Of a stretch of DNA of 64,000 bases, positions 54,401 to 62,239 are shown one piece after another. The notes below the pieces were generated by a model that searched no databases, was not told the origin of the DNA, and worked only from the letters and a program-made list of their open reading frames with translations. Numbering within the stretch: the stretch's first letter is position 1; each line of letters starts with the position of its first letter. This DNA is from Amycolatopsis sulphurea (GTDB lineage: Bacteria > Actinomycetota > Actinomycetes > Mycobacteriales > Pseudonocardiaceae): positions 4,836,001 through 4,900,000 of the forward strand of contig NZ_PDJK01000002.1 of NCBI RefSeq assembly GCF_002564045.1, written 5' to 3'. Made by a program: the position numbers and the translations under genes.

Positions 54401-54576
54401 GCATCACGCTGACCGTCGACGCCCCGGAAGACGTGCTGTCGGCGGCGCGCGAGCACGAGAAGTTCATCGCCACGGAAACGCTGACGACGTCGGTTTCCCA
54501 TGGTGAGGTGGCCGGAGGCTTCGAGGGCACGGTCGGGGAGGGTGTGCCGGTCCGGGTGGCGGTCACGAAGGCGTGA
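51406..54576 (+). CDS. ileS: Isoleucyl-tRNA synthetase
   Basis: 1056-residue class I synthetase. The HIGH-type motif is PHYGHLLTG (about residue 65), the KMSKS motif is GQKMSKSLRNYPD (about 627), and the editing domain contains WTTTPWTLPSN and DGTGVVHIAPAYGEED. The length and the C-terminal region, without a clear zinc finger, fit the eukaryote-like type 2 IleRS common in actinobacteria. It is monocistronic behind a T-box and followed by a strong terminator. Confidence 0.95.
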   Translation: MYPQVSLDGQAAVPAQPSFPALEKHVLEYWESDRTFQASIDARPAGEHGDNEYVFYDGPPFANGLPHYGHLLTGYVKDIVPRYQTMKGRHVERRFGWDTHGLPAELEAMRQLGITEKAEIEAMGVAKFNEASRESVLRYTSEWQDYVTRQARWVDFENDYKTLDVSYMESVIWAFKQLWDKGLVYEGYRVLPYCWRDETPLSNHELRMDDDVYRTRQDPAVTVGFRLQGNGSDLDGAYLLIWTTTPWTLPSNLATAVNPEVRYVVVESESFPGKRFLLAEARVAAYARELGEEPTVVARYTGEELLGTRYAPPFPYFTDTENAHRVLSADYVTTEDGTGVVHIAPAYGEEDKAVTDAAGITPVTPVNAQGHFDTTVPDYEGQLVFDANPNIVRDLKNGTGSAAEQGALLLRHETYEHPYPHCWRCRNPLIYRAVSSWFVAVTQFKDRMIELNKQITWYPENVKDGQFGKWLENARDWSISRNRYFGSPIPVWRSDDPAYPRLDVYGSLDELERDFGVRLDNLHRPYIDELTRPNPDDPTGKSTMRRVEDVLDVWFDSGSMPYAQVHYPFENADWFEHHYPSDFIVEYIGQARGWFYLLHVLATALFDRPAFRTCVAHGIVLGSDGQKMSKSLRNYPDVNEVFERDGSDAMRWYLMASPILRGGNLVVTDRGIRDAVRQAVLPLWNSYYFLALYANAEGKQGVWRTDSKHLLDRYVLAKTHELVTDVEAALDRYDVAGACQIVRDFLEVLTNWYVRRSRDRFWAGEQDAIDTLHTVLEVTCRVVAPLLPLTTETVWRGLTGGRSVHLTDWPNALDLPADAALVTAMDRVRQVASSALALRKANKLRVRLPLANLLVAAEDVAPLSDFTDILRDEVNVKAVELTTDVAAHGTFEVAVNARAAGPRLGKVVQQVIKAVKSGDWTTSAAGAVVAAGVELVEGEYERRLVAAGGGAAAELPGGAGLVVLDTEVTPELSAEGVARDLIRVIQQARRDADLDVADRITLTVDAPEDVLSAAREHEKFIATETLTTSVSHGEVAGGFEGTVGEGVPVRVAVTKA

Positions 54577-54634
54577 GCGCTGTTTGGGGGCGCCGCCGAT
54601 CCTCCCCGGCTCAGCCACCGCCCTCCTTCCGGTA

Positions 54635-54677
54635 ACACCCGGCCCCCGTTGGCGATGAGCCAACGGGGGCCGGGTGT
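54635..54677 (+). terminator. Terminator after ileS
   Basis: A perfect 19-bp stem (54635-54653 with 54659-54677) and 5-base loop lies about 60 bp past the ileS stop. Confidence 0.88.
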
Positions 54678-54874
54678 GGGCGCGCCACGTGGCCCGGAGG
54701 GGGAGCACAGGTGAGTCCTGCCGCGAAGAGGGGCGTCCTGATCGGGGGCGCGCTGGCGGTGGTCGACCGCGGCGGCAAGGCGGTCGTGCTGTCCGGCGCT
54801 GGCGGGCTGCGCCTGGCCGACGACAAGACGTTCCCCCTGCTGCGTTCCGCGCTCACCTCACAGGCGCAGGCGTC

Positions 54875-55131
54875 AGGGTGTCGGCAAGGTCGGTGTGAGG
54901 GGCCTGCGCAGACCGCGAAAGTCCGTGAAGGGGCCCTTCACGGACTCTGAGTCTGTGAAGGGCCCCTTCACGGACCCGAGACCTCCACGAGGTGGTCGCG
55001 CGTCTCGAACACCTCCGCTTCGCCTGCTGCCGGGCGAAATCGACGACGATGGCAGGCACCGTCGATGATGACGGGGCAGCTACGGCTCTCTCTGCTGATC
55101 ACGGGGCCTCGACCAACTTTGCCGGGACCTG
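54875..55131 (-). mobile_element. Composite palindromic element, copy B, inserted in the PBP remnant
   Basis: 257 bp flanked by 12-bp direct repeats (54863-54874 and 55132-55143). The ends carry imperfect inverted repeats: CGGCAAGGTCGGTGTGAGG (54882-54900) and the reverse complement of CCGGCAAAGTTGGTCGAGG (55107-55125). Inside is a full 47-bp palindrome. It is an inverted homologue of 31502-31769. It encodes no transposase, so it would be non-autonomous. Confidence 0.75.
54925..54971. repeat. Dispersed 47-bp palindrome, copy 9 (inside composite copy B)
   Basis: Perfect arms at 54925-54941 and 54955-54971; centre GGACTCTGAGTCT. Confidence 0.95.
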
Positions 55132-55486
55132 GGCGCAGGCGTCGTCCGGAGACGCGTTCGCGGTGGAGCGGGTCGACCGCGAAGGCAAGAGCCAGGAGAC
55201 GCTGTTCGGACACGCCGGCGCCGAGCAGAAGCCGATGACGAGCAGCGTCAGTACGGCCATCCAGGCGGCCGCGCAGGCCGCGGTCGACGGCTATCACGGC
55301 AAGGCCGTCCTGGTCGCGCTCCAGCCGTCCACCGGCGGTGTGCTGGCGCGAAATTCCTCGCCGCCCTGCCCTGGCCGTCGCACCGTCCGAAAAGGACTGG
55401 AACATCCGTTCCGGGGACACGTGTCCGGCCGCGCCGGGCGCCTCACTATTCTGGACGCGCTGCGGGCCGGGGATGGGGAGGCGGAC

Positions 55487-56965
55487 ATGGACGGACTTCC
55501 GGTACTCCTCGGTGTCGGCGGACTGGTGCTGCTGTCCTCTGTGCTCGCGGTGCGGGTGTCCATCCGGCTCGGTTTCCCGTCGCTGCTGCTGTATCTCGCG
55601 ATCGGCGTGGTACTCGGGGAATCCGGCCTCGGCATCCATTTCGACAACCCGGCGCTCACCCAGTCGCTCGGGCTGGCCGCGCTGGTGCTGATCCTCACCG
55701 AGGGCGGGCTCACCACCCGCTGGTCGTCGGTCAAATCCTCGCTGGGGCCCGGGATCGTGCTGTCCACAGTGGCCGTGGTGATCAGCATCGTGGTCACCGG
55801 CGCGGCGCTGCACTGGCTGCTCGGCCTCGATTGGCGGCTGGCGCTGCTGTGGGGCGCGGTACTGGCCTCCACCGACGCCGCGGCGGTGTTCTCCGTGCTG
55901 CGTTCGGCCGGAATCGGCAAACGGCTGTCCGGCATGCTCGAACTCGAGTCCGGGATCAACGACGCGCCCGCCTACATCGCGGTGATCGTACTGGCCTCCG
56001 GGGATGCGGTCGACTGGTCGCTGCCGCTGGTGGTGGTCTACGAATTGGCCGCCGGCCTGGCCATCGGGCTGGCGTTCGGCTGGCTCGGCACCCAGGCGCT
56101 GCGCCGGGCCGCGCTCCCGGCGACCGGGCTCTACCCGCTCGCCACGGTCGCGGTGTGCGTGCTCGCCTACTCCTCGGGTCAGCTCGCGCACGCCTCCGGC
56201 CTGCTCGCCACCTACGTCGCGGGGCTGGTGCTGGGCAATTCGAAACTGCCGCACCGCTCGGACACCCTGTCCTTCGCCGAAGGGCTCGGCTGGCTCGCCC
56301 AGATCGGGCTGTTCGTGCTGCTCGGCCTGTTCGCCTCGCCGAGCAGGCTGCTGGAGACGCTGGTGCCCGGCCTGGTCGCGGGCGCGGTCGTGCTGCTGCT
56401 GGCCCGGCCGCTGTCGGTGGCGCTGTCCCTGCTGCCGTTCCGGTTGCCCTGGCGAGAGCAGGCGTTCCTGTCCTGGGCCGGGCTGCGCGGGGCGGTGCCG
56501 ATCGTGCTCGCGATGATCCCGCTGTCCCAAGGCCTGCCTGGTGCGCAACGGCTGGTGGACGCGGTGTTCGTGCTCGTCATCGTGCTGACCCTGCTGCAGG
56601 GGTCGACGCTCGGGCCGCTGGCCCGGCTGCTGCGGCTGGACCGCGCGGGCGAGGTGCAGGAGATCGAGGTCGACTCGGCCCCGCTCGACGAACTCGGCGC
56701 CGAGCTGCTGCAGGTGCGCATCCAGAAGGGCTCGAAGCTGCACGGCGTGTACCTGTCCGAGCTGCGGCTGCCCGCCGGGGCCACGGTCAGCCTGGTGGTG
56801 CGCAGCGGAGCCGGGTTCACCCCGCAGAAGACGAGCCGGCTGCAGGAGGACGACCAGCTGCTCGTGGTCGCCACCGAGCATGTGCGCGAGGCCGCCGAGC
56901 TGCGGATCCGCGCGGTGGACCGGGCCGGGCGGCTGGCCAGGTGGCGCGGGGAGTCCGGCCGCTGA
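55487..56965 (+). CDS. Cation:proton antiporter, NhaP2/CPA1 type with TrkA-C domain
   Basis: 492 residues. About twelve membrane helices cover residues 1-385, with the ion-binding region ASTDAAAVFSVL (about 128) and LELESGINDAPAY (about 150). The C-terminal 100 residues form a TrkA-C (RCK_C) ligand-binding domain (GSKLHGVYLSELRLPAG, EDDQLLVVATEHVREA). Probable potassium or sodium/proton exchange at the plasma membrane. ATG 55487 has GGGGAGG upstream, and TATTCT (55447-55452) is a likely -10. Confidence 0.9.
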   Translation: MDGLPVLLGVGGLVLLSSVLAVRVSIRLGFPSLLLYLAIGVVLGESGLGIHFDNPALTQSLGLAALVLILTEGGLTTRWSSVKSSLGPGIVLSTVAVVISIVVTGAALHWLLGLDWRLALLWGAVLASTDAAAVFSVLRSAGIGKRLSGMLELESGINDAPAYIAVIVLASGDAVDWSLPLVVVYELAAGLAIGLAFGWLGTQALRRAALPATGLYPLATVAVCVLAYSSGQLAHASGLLATYVAGLVLGNSKLPHRSDTLSFAEGLGWLAQIGLFVLLGLFASPSRLLETLVPGLVAGAVVLLLARPLSVALSLLPFRLPWREQAFLSWAGLRGAVPIVLAMIPLSQGLPGAQRLVDAVFVLVIVLTLLQGSTLGPLARLLRLDRAGEVQEIEVDSAPLDELGAELLQVRIQKGSKLHGVYLSELRLPAGATVSLVVRSGAGFTPQKTSRLQEDDQLLVVATEHVREAAELRIRAVDRAGRLARWRGESGR

Positions 56966-57062
56966 CCGGGATAGTCCATTGTGGACTGACCGGGTGACGG
57001 CCGTCTCAGATCACGGAATGGGGCTGGTGCCGCGCACTGGTGATCGGCTATCGTCTTCAGCA

Positions 57063-57141
57063 GGTCATGAGTGCCAGCGTCAAGCCCCGGCTTGCTGGCC
57101 GGCAACCCTCCTTCCGCGGTGGGGTGCCCCGGGTGAGGACC
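57063..57141 (+). ncRNA. SAM-IV type riboswitch (SAM-I/SAM-IV clan)
   Basis: The segment opens GGTCATGAGTGCCAGCG, continues with CAAGCCCCGGCTTGCTGG, CCGGCAACCCTCC and GGTGGGGTGCCCCGGGTGA, and closes with GGACC pairing with the opening GGTC. These are the conserved parts of the actinobacterial SAM-IV aptamer as I remember it. GC-rich sequence to about 57190 would hold the extra pseudoknot and expression platform. It lies 75 bp before a PLP enzyme gene and should lower its expression when S-adenosylmethionine is plentiful. Confidence 0.85.
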
Positions 57142-57215
57142 GGGCCGGTCGCGCAGTGCGGCGGGCAAGCGCGGGCCCCTCGCCGGGTCCCCCGGATTGC
57201 CGAGGAGGCAGCGTC

Positions 57216-58583
57216 ATGACTGCTACATCCCCACCGAATACAGTCCTGCCGAACGCCCTTGCGTCGAACGCGCCGGAATCTGGCGAAACCAACGCCGTTC
57301 CGCCGGTGGCCGGTGCCGGCCTGCGCATACCGCTGGTGACCGGCGGCGACATCTCCTACGCGAACCTCGATCACGCGGCCAGCGCGCCGTGTCTGTCCGC
57401 GGTCCGGTCCGCGGTCGACGAGTTCCTGCCCTGGTACGCCAGCGTGCACCGGGGCGCGGGTTTCGCGTCGCAGGTCTCCACCCGGCTCTACGAGCGCACG
57501 CGGAAAGTGCTGCGCCGCTTCGCCGACGCCCGCGACACTGACACCGTGGTGTTCACCCGCAACACCACCGATGCGTTCAACCTGCTGGCGAAGGCGTTGC
57601 CGCACAAGACTTCCGTGGTCGTGTTCGACACCGAGCACCACGCCGCGCTGCTGCCGTGGCGCGGGCCGAACGTGCGCCGGGTGTCGCTGCCGCGCACCCG
57701 GCTGGCCGCAGTGTCCGTTGTGGACGAAGCGCTGGCCGCCTGCCCGCAGGGGCCGCGGCTGGTGGTCGTCGCCGGAGCGTCCAATGTGACCGGTGAGCTG
57801 CTGCCGGTGGCGGAGATCTCCGCGGTGGCGCGGAAACACGGTGCCCGGGTGGCGCTGGACGCCGCGCAGCTCGCACCGCACCGGCGGATCTCGCTGCGGG
57901 AACTCGACGTGGACTACGTGGCGCTGTCGGGGCACAAGCTCTACGCCCCGTTCGGCGCCGGCGCGCTGATCGGCCGCAGCGACTGGCTGCGCGCGGCCGT
58001 CCCGTACCTCGCCGGCGGTGGTGCGACGAAGCTGGTCACCGAGGAGGCCGTGGTCTGGAACACCGGGCCGGAGCGGCACGAGGCGGGCTCGCCGAACACC
58101 GTAGGCGTGTATGCGCTGAGCGTCGCCTGCGAACAGCTGGCCGCGAACTGGGACGCGATCGGTGCGCACGAGGCCGAGTTGCTCGAACGGCTCCGCAAGG
58201 GGCTTGCCGGGCTGCCCGGCTGCGCCGAACTGCGGCTGTTCGACGCCCCGGTGGACCGCGTCGGCACGGTCAGCTTCGTCGTCGACGGGTTCGACCCGGG
58301 TTGGGTCGCCGCCGTGCTGTCGGCCGAGTACGGCATCGGAGTGCGCGACGGCGCGTTCTGTGCCCACGTCGCCACTAGTCGCCTGATCCGCGAGACCGGC
58401 GGCGAAGGGCAGCAGGCGCTCCGCGTGAGCCTCGGGCTGGGCAGCACCGCCGAGCACGTCGACCGGCTCCTGCTGGCCTTGCGGCAGATCGTCGCGCGCG
58501 GCGCTCGGTGGGAATACACCAAGGTGGACGGCCGGTGGACGCCGGTCGGCGACCCGCGTGAGCTGCCACCGTTCTGTGCCTGA
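57216..58583 (+). CDS. Class V aminotransferase / cysteine desulfurase-like PLP enzyme
   Basis: 455 residues. The PLP-binding lysine is in VALSGHKLYAPFG (about residue 243); upstream are FTRNTTDAFNLLAKAL, FDTEHHAALLPWR and ALDAAQLAPHRRI, with the aspartate that holds the pyridine ring. A cysteine in DGAFCAHV (about 380) is placed where SufS-type desulfurases carry theirs. The N-terminal 30 residues are an Asn/Pro/Ala-rich extension. Control by a SAM riboswitch points to sulfur or methionine metabolism. Selenocysteine-lyase or EgtE-like C-S lyase activity are alternatives. Confidence 0.83.
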   Translation: MTATSPPNTVLPNALASNAPESGETNAVPPVAGAGLRIPLVTGGDISYANLDHAASAPCLSAVRSAVDEFLPWYASVHRGAGFASQVSTRLYERTRKVLRRFADARDTDTVVFTRNTTDAFNLLAKALPHKTSVVVFDTEHHAALLPWRGPNVRRVSLPRTRLAAVSVVDEALAACPQGPRLVVVAGASNVTGELLPVAEISAVARKHGARVALDAAQLAPHRRISLRELDVDYVALSGHKLYAPFGAGALIGRSDWLRAAVPYLAGGGATKLVTEEAVVWNTGPERHEAGSPNTVGVYALSVACEQLAANWDAIGAHEAELLERLRKGLAGLPGCAELRLFDAPVDRVGTVSFVVDGFDPGWVAAVLSAEYGIGVRDGAFCAHVATSRLIRETGGEGQQALRVSLGLGSTAEHVDRLLLALRQIVARGARWEYTKVDGRWTPVGDPRELPPFCA

Positions 58584-58629
58584 CGGCGGTGCCGGGAGCG
58601 GGCCAGGGGCGAGCGTGGACAATGGGGGA

Positions 58630-59277
58630 GTGAGCACCGAGCCCTCGCCCGAATCCGACGTGTCCGAGCCCGCTGTGCCCGAGCCTGACGTGCCCGGGCC
58701 TGCCGAGCCGCGGCCCGGTGGGGACGCTGGAGGAGCCGAGGCGGCCCCCGCGCCGTCGCTGCCCAAGCGGCGGATCGGCCTGGTGTTCGCGGTCGCGGTG
58801 CTGATCTGGGTGATCGATCTGGTGACCAAGAACCTGGTCGCGGCCAATCTGGAGGGCAAGGAACCGGTCCGCATCCTCGGCGGGCTGATCTACCTGCAGG
58901 TGATTCGCAATCCAGGGGCCGCCTTCTCCATGGCCACCGGGATGACCTGGGTGCTCGCGCTGATCGCCGCGGCGGTCGTGGTGGCCATCGTGTGGCTGGC
59001 GCGGCGGCTGCGCTCGGTCGGCTGGGCGATCGGGCTCGGCCTGGTGCTCGCGGGTGCGCTCGGCAACCTGACCGACCGCCTGTTCCGCGCGCCAGGCCCG
59101 CTGCATGGTCACGTCATCGACTTCATCTCCGCCTTCGCGCCCAACGGCCAGGGCTTTGCCATTTTCAACATCGCGGACTCCGCGATCTGCGTCGGCGGTG
59201 CGCTGATCGTGCTGCTGTCCTTGCTGGGCAAGGACTACGACGGCACCTCGACACGTGCGAAGAAGGACGCCAAGTGA
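58630..59277 (+). CDS. lspA: Lipoprotein signal peptidase (signal peptidase II)
   Basis: 215 residues. A 50-residue acidic, Pro/Glu-rich N-terminal extension precedes four membrane helices. The catalytic aspartates are in GNLTDRLFR (about residue 143) and FNIADSAICVG (about 180), with NPGAAFSM (about 95) as a third signature. It cleaves prolipoproteins after lipidation, such as the DUF3558 protein in this window. GTG 58630 has GGGGGAG adjacent. The stop overlaps the rluD start. Confidence 0.93.
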   Translation: MSTEPSPESDVSEPAVPEPDVPGPAEPRPGGDAGGAEAAPAPSLPKRRIGLVFAVAVLIWVIDLVTKNLVAANLEGKEPVRILGGLIYLQVIRNPGAAFSMATGMTWVLALIAAAVVVAIVWLARRLRSVGWAIGLGLVLAGALGNLTDRLFRAPGPLHGHVIDFISAFAPNGQGFAIFNIADSAICVGGALIVLLSLLGKDYDGTSTRAKKDAK

Positions 59278-60203
59278 GCGCGCGCATGCTGCCCGTCCCG
59301 GACGGGCTCGACGGGATGCGCGTGGACGCGGGACTGGCCAAGCTGCTCGGCCTGTCGCGCACCGCGGTGGCGGATCTCGCCGCGGCCGGTGACGTGCTGC
59401 TCGACGGGCGTCCCGCCGGGAAGTCCGACCGGCTCTCCGCCGGCGGCCTGCTCGAGGTGACCCTGCCGGAACCGGCGCGGCCTGCCGAGCTCGTCGCGGA
59501 ACCGGTCGAGGGGATGCGGATTCTGCACGACGACGAGGACATCGTCGTGCTGTCCAAGCCGGTCGGTGTCGCCGTCCACCCGAGCCCGGGCTGGACCGGC
59601 CCCACGGTCGTCGGCGGGCTCGCCGCGGCCGGGCTGCGGATCGCCACGTCCGGCGCCGCCGAGCGACAGGGCGTGGTCCACCGGCTCGACGCGGGCACCA
59701 CGGGCGTGATGGTCGTGGCGAAGAGCGAGCACGCGTACACAGTGCTCAAGCGGGCGTTCAAGGAGCGCACTGTGGACAAGGGCTACCACGCCGTCGTCCA
59801 GGGGCATCCGGATCCGACGCGCGGCACCATCGACGCACCGATCGACCGGCACCCGCGGCACGACTATAAGTTCGCCGTCGTCGCGGGCGGGCGTCCCAGC
59901 GTGACGCACTACGAAGTGGTCGAAGCGTTCCGCGCGGCTTCGCTGGCGCACGTGAAGCTTGAAACCGGGCGTACGCACCAGATCCGCGTGCACTTCTCCG
60001 CGCTCCGGCATCCGTGCGCCGGGGACCTGACCTACGGTGCTGACCCGGTGCTGGCGCGCAAGCTGGGCCTTACGCGGCAGTGGCTGCACGCACGGACCCT
60101 CGGGTTCGCGCACCCGGCCGACGGCCGCTGGGTCGAGTTCGAAGCCGAATACCCGGACGACCTCGCGAACGCCCTGCAGATCCTGCGTGACGAATACGCC
60201 TGA
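59274..60203 (+). CDS. rluD: Pseudouridine synthase, RluA/RluD family
   Basis: 309 residues. The N-terminal S4 RNA-binding domain (about 15-75) is followed by the catalytic domain with HRLDAGTTGVMVVAKS (about residue 136), whose aspartate attacks the uridine, then the family motifs GRTHQIRVHF and HARTLGF. It modifies the large-subunit rRNA; D type is favoured by the S4 domain. GTG 59274 overlaps the lspA stop, a pairing conserved in many bacteria. Confidence 0.92.
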   Translation: MSARMLPVPDGLDGMRVDAGLAKLLGLSRTAVADLAAAGDVLLDGRPAGKSDRLSAGGLLEVTLPEPARPAELVAEPVEGMRILHDDEDIVVLSKPVGVAVHPSPGWTGPTVVGGLAAAGLRIATSGAAERQGVVHRLDAGTTGVMVVAKSEHAYTVLKRAFKERTVDKGYHAVVQGHPDPTRGTIDAPIDRHPRHDYKFAVVAGGRPSVTHYEVVEAFRAASLAHVKLETGRTHQIRVHFSALRHPCAGDLTYGADPVLARKLGLTRQWLHARTLGFAHPADGRWVEFEAEYPDDLANALQILRDEYA

Positions 60204-60210
60204 TCCCCGG

Positions 60211-62232
60211 TCACACCGTCCAGGTGAGCGTACGTTCGTCGGGCTCGGGGCGAGGGCTCCAGCGCACCGAGACGACCTGGGTGGCTTCCGGGAGCACGTA
60301 CACGGTGTGCCCTCCCAGCGTCTCACCCGGCCGTACCCCGATCTTGTGCGGTGGCCGGGAGGTGAGCGAGACGGGTGCCTTGGCGACGGTGCCGCTGTCG
60401 GCGGTGAGCAGTTCGAGGTAGTTGTCCGGCAACGACGCGAACGGCACCGAGCCGCGGTTGGTGATCTCGGTGTGCACGACCACCGCGCGCTCGCCTTCCT
60501 CCAGCCGGTACCCCGCCGCGCCGAACAGGAAATCGGCCGGGTCCTGCACCTCCAGCAGTTGCACGGTGAGCAGCTCGCCCTCCAGCCCCTGCGTCTCCAG
60601 CTTCTCGCCGATTCGCCCGCGCTGTCCGCCGGCCGGGGCTTCCAGCCGGGGCTCGTCACCGCGCGCCCACGACGCGGTCTGCGGCACGCCCCAGGTGCTG
60701 ACGGCCGGATCCGCCGTAGTGGCCGCTCCTCTCACGCCGTACGCGCCAGATGGCGCTCCGTACGGTCCGGACTGTGCGGGTTGCGCCTTGTACGCACCTG
60801 ATGGCCCTGGGGTTCCGTGCGCGCCTGAATGTGCGCCCTGCACCGTCGCTCCGTACGGCCCCGATGATGCGTCCTGTAGTCCTGATGGGGATCCGTATGC
60901 CCCCGACGGTGTGCCCTGGACTCCCGACGGGGATCCGTACGCTCCCGGTGCTCCCTGGACTCCCGACGGGGATCCGTACGCTCCCGACGGTGTGCCTTGT
61001 ACCCCCGATGGTGCTCCGTACGCTCCCGACGGCACACCGTGCACCGCCCCATATTGTCCACTGTGGACGTCGTTGCCCGCGGCAGCGTTCGGCTGTCCCG
61101 GTGCTGGGGAACCCGTTGCCGCCCAACCGGTCCCGGCTCCCGGCCTGCCCGCGAACCCCGGCGCGCCGCCGGACTGCGGTCCGGCACCCTGCGTCGCGGA
61201 TCCGCCTCCTCCCGCCCACTGCGCGGCCTGTATCCCGCCCAGCCCTCCGTCGCCCGGTACGCCACTGTCTGGGCCTGCAGTGCCCGGCGTCGCCCAGTCC
61301 GCAGCGCCGCTTGTGGTTGTACTGCCTGGGGTTGCGCTGCCCGGTCCTCCGCCGCCGGGCGCTCTGCCATCTGGCACTGCGCTTCTCGTCGCTGCCCAGC
61401 CCGGCGTAGCGCTGCCCGGGGCTGCATTGCCCGGCTCGCCGCTGGGCGTTCCGCCCGGCACTCCACTGTGGGTACCCACACCGCCCGGCGTCGCCCAGCC
61501 CAGTGCACTGCCCGGGGTCGCGCCGCCCAGTCCTCCTCCGCCAGGCGCTCCACCGTCTTGCCCGCCGCCACTCGGCGTTGCCGAACCCGGCAGAACACCG
61601 CTTGGGGTTCCGCTGTCCGGCCCGGTGCCGTTTGGCGTTGCCCAGCCCGGAAGGACGCCGCTGGGGACTGCGTTGGCCGGTCTGCCGCCGGGTGCTCCAC
61701 CGTCCTGTCCTGCGCCACCCTGCGTTGCCCAACCCAGCACTGCACCGTTGGGAGTCGGACCGCCCGGCCATCCGCCACCCGCTATCGCACCAGCCCCAGG
61801 CATCGCACTACCCGGCGCCACCCCACCCGGCACCGCACCGCCTTGCATCCCGCCACCACCGGGTACCGCCCCGGATTGCGCCCCATACCCCGGCGTCCCC
61901 CACCCGGTCCCCGGCCCAGCCCCATACCCCGGCGCCGCGCCCGGCCTGCCCGGCGACGGCATCCCGCCGGTCGGTGGCATCCGGCCGGCCGGCCCGCCCG
62001 GCCCCGGCCGCTGCCACGACGGGGGTACCCCCGAAAGGGCCGCACGTAGACCGTTCGGGTCACTTTCCACGCCGACCAGCAGTGGCAATCCGCTGCCGGA
62101 CAGCGAGACCAGCCGGTAGGCCACCTCGCGCGGGTCCATCCCGACTTTCGCGGCGAGTTCGTGCACGGCCGTCTTGCCCAGCTCGGCCAGCGCGGCGAGC
62201 AGGCGGACATCGGCGGGATCGGACACGGCCAC
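60211..62232 (-). CDS. AsnC-like HTH protein with very long repetitive linker
   Basis: 673 residues. Residues 5-65 form an AsnC-type winged helix (LLAALAELGKTAVHELAAKVGMDPREVAYRL). Residues 75-510 are low-complexity Gly/Ala/Pro/Ser/Thr repeats of two sorts: GWATPGG-like units first, then about ten PSGAYGSPSGVQGTP-like units. The C-terminal 130 residues form a beta-rich domain (LLTVQLLEVQDPADFLFGAAGY) of unknown type. GTG 62232 lies 7 bases from TAGCGT (62245-62240, minus), so transcription is probably leaderless. Function unknown; not an ordinary Lrp/AsnC regulator, as the RAM domain is absent. Confidence 0.7.
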   Translation of the reverse strand: MAVSDPADVRLLAALAELGKTAVHELAAKVGMDPREVAYRLVSLSGSGLPLLVGVESDPNGLRAALSGVPPSWQRPGPGGPAGRMPPTGGMPSPGRPGAAPGYGAGPGTGWGTPGYGAQSGAVPGGGGMQGGAVPGGVAPGSAMPGAGAIAGGGWPGGPTPNGAVLGWATQGGAGQDGGAPGGRPANAVPSGVLPGWATPNGTGPDSGTPSGVLPGSATPSGGGQDGGAPGGGGLGGATPGSALGWATPGGVGTHSGVPGGTPSGEPGNAAPGSATPGWAATRSAVPDGRAPGGGGPGSATPGSTTTSGAADWATPGTAGPDSGVPGDGGLGGIQAAQWAGGGGSATQGAGPQSGGAPGFAGRPGAGTGWAATGSPAPGQPNAAAGNDVHSGQYGAVHGVPSGAYGAPSGVQGTPSGAYGSPSGVQGAPGAYGSPSGVQGTPSGAYGSPSGLQDASSGPYGATVQGAHSGAHGTPGPSGAYKAQPAQSGPYGAPSGAYGVRGAATTADPAVSTWGVPQTASWARGDEPRLEAPAGGQRGRIGEKLETQGLEGELLTVQLLEVQDPADFLFGAAGYRLEEGERAVVVHTEITNRGSVPFASLPDNYLELLTADSGTVAKAPVSLTSRPPHKIGVRPGETLGGHTVYVLPEATQVVSVRWSPRPEPDERTLTWTV

Positions 62233-62239
62233 TCCGGCA

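Larger units (their letters stand above)
54711..55348 (+). pseudogene. Remnant penicillin-binding protein gene interrupted by a repeat element
   Basis: The first part starts MSPAAKRGVLIGGALAVV (signal anchor) and runs to SALTSQAQA. The second part resumes with AQASSGDAFAVERVD, then AAQAAVDGYHGKAVLVALQP and STGGVLA, which matches the segment before the transpeptidase domain of class B PBPs (compare mycobacterial Rv2864c). Taking out 269 bp between two copies of GGCGCAGGCGTC joins the two parts in frame. Most of the N-terminal domain and all of the transpeptidase domain are missing, so the gene was already, or later became, non-functional. Confidence 0.75.
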
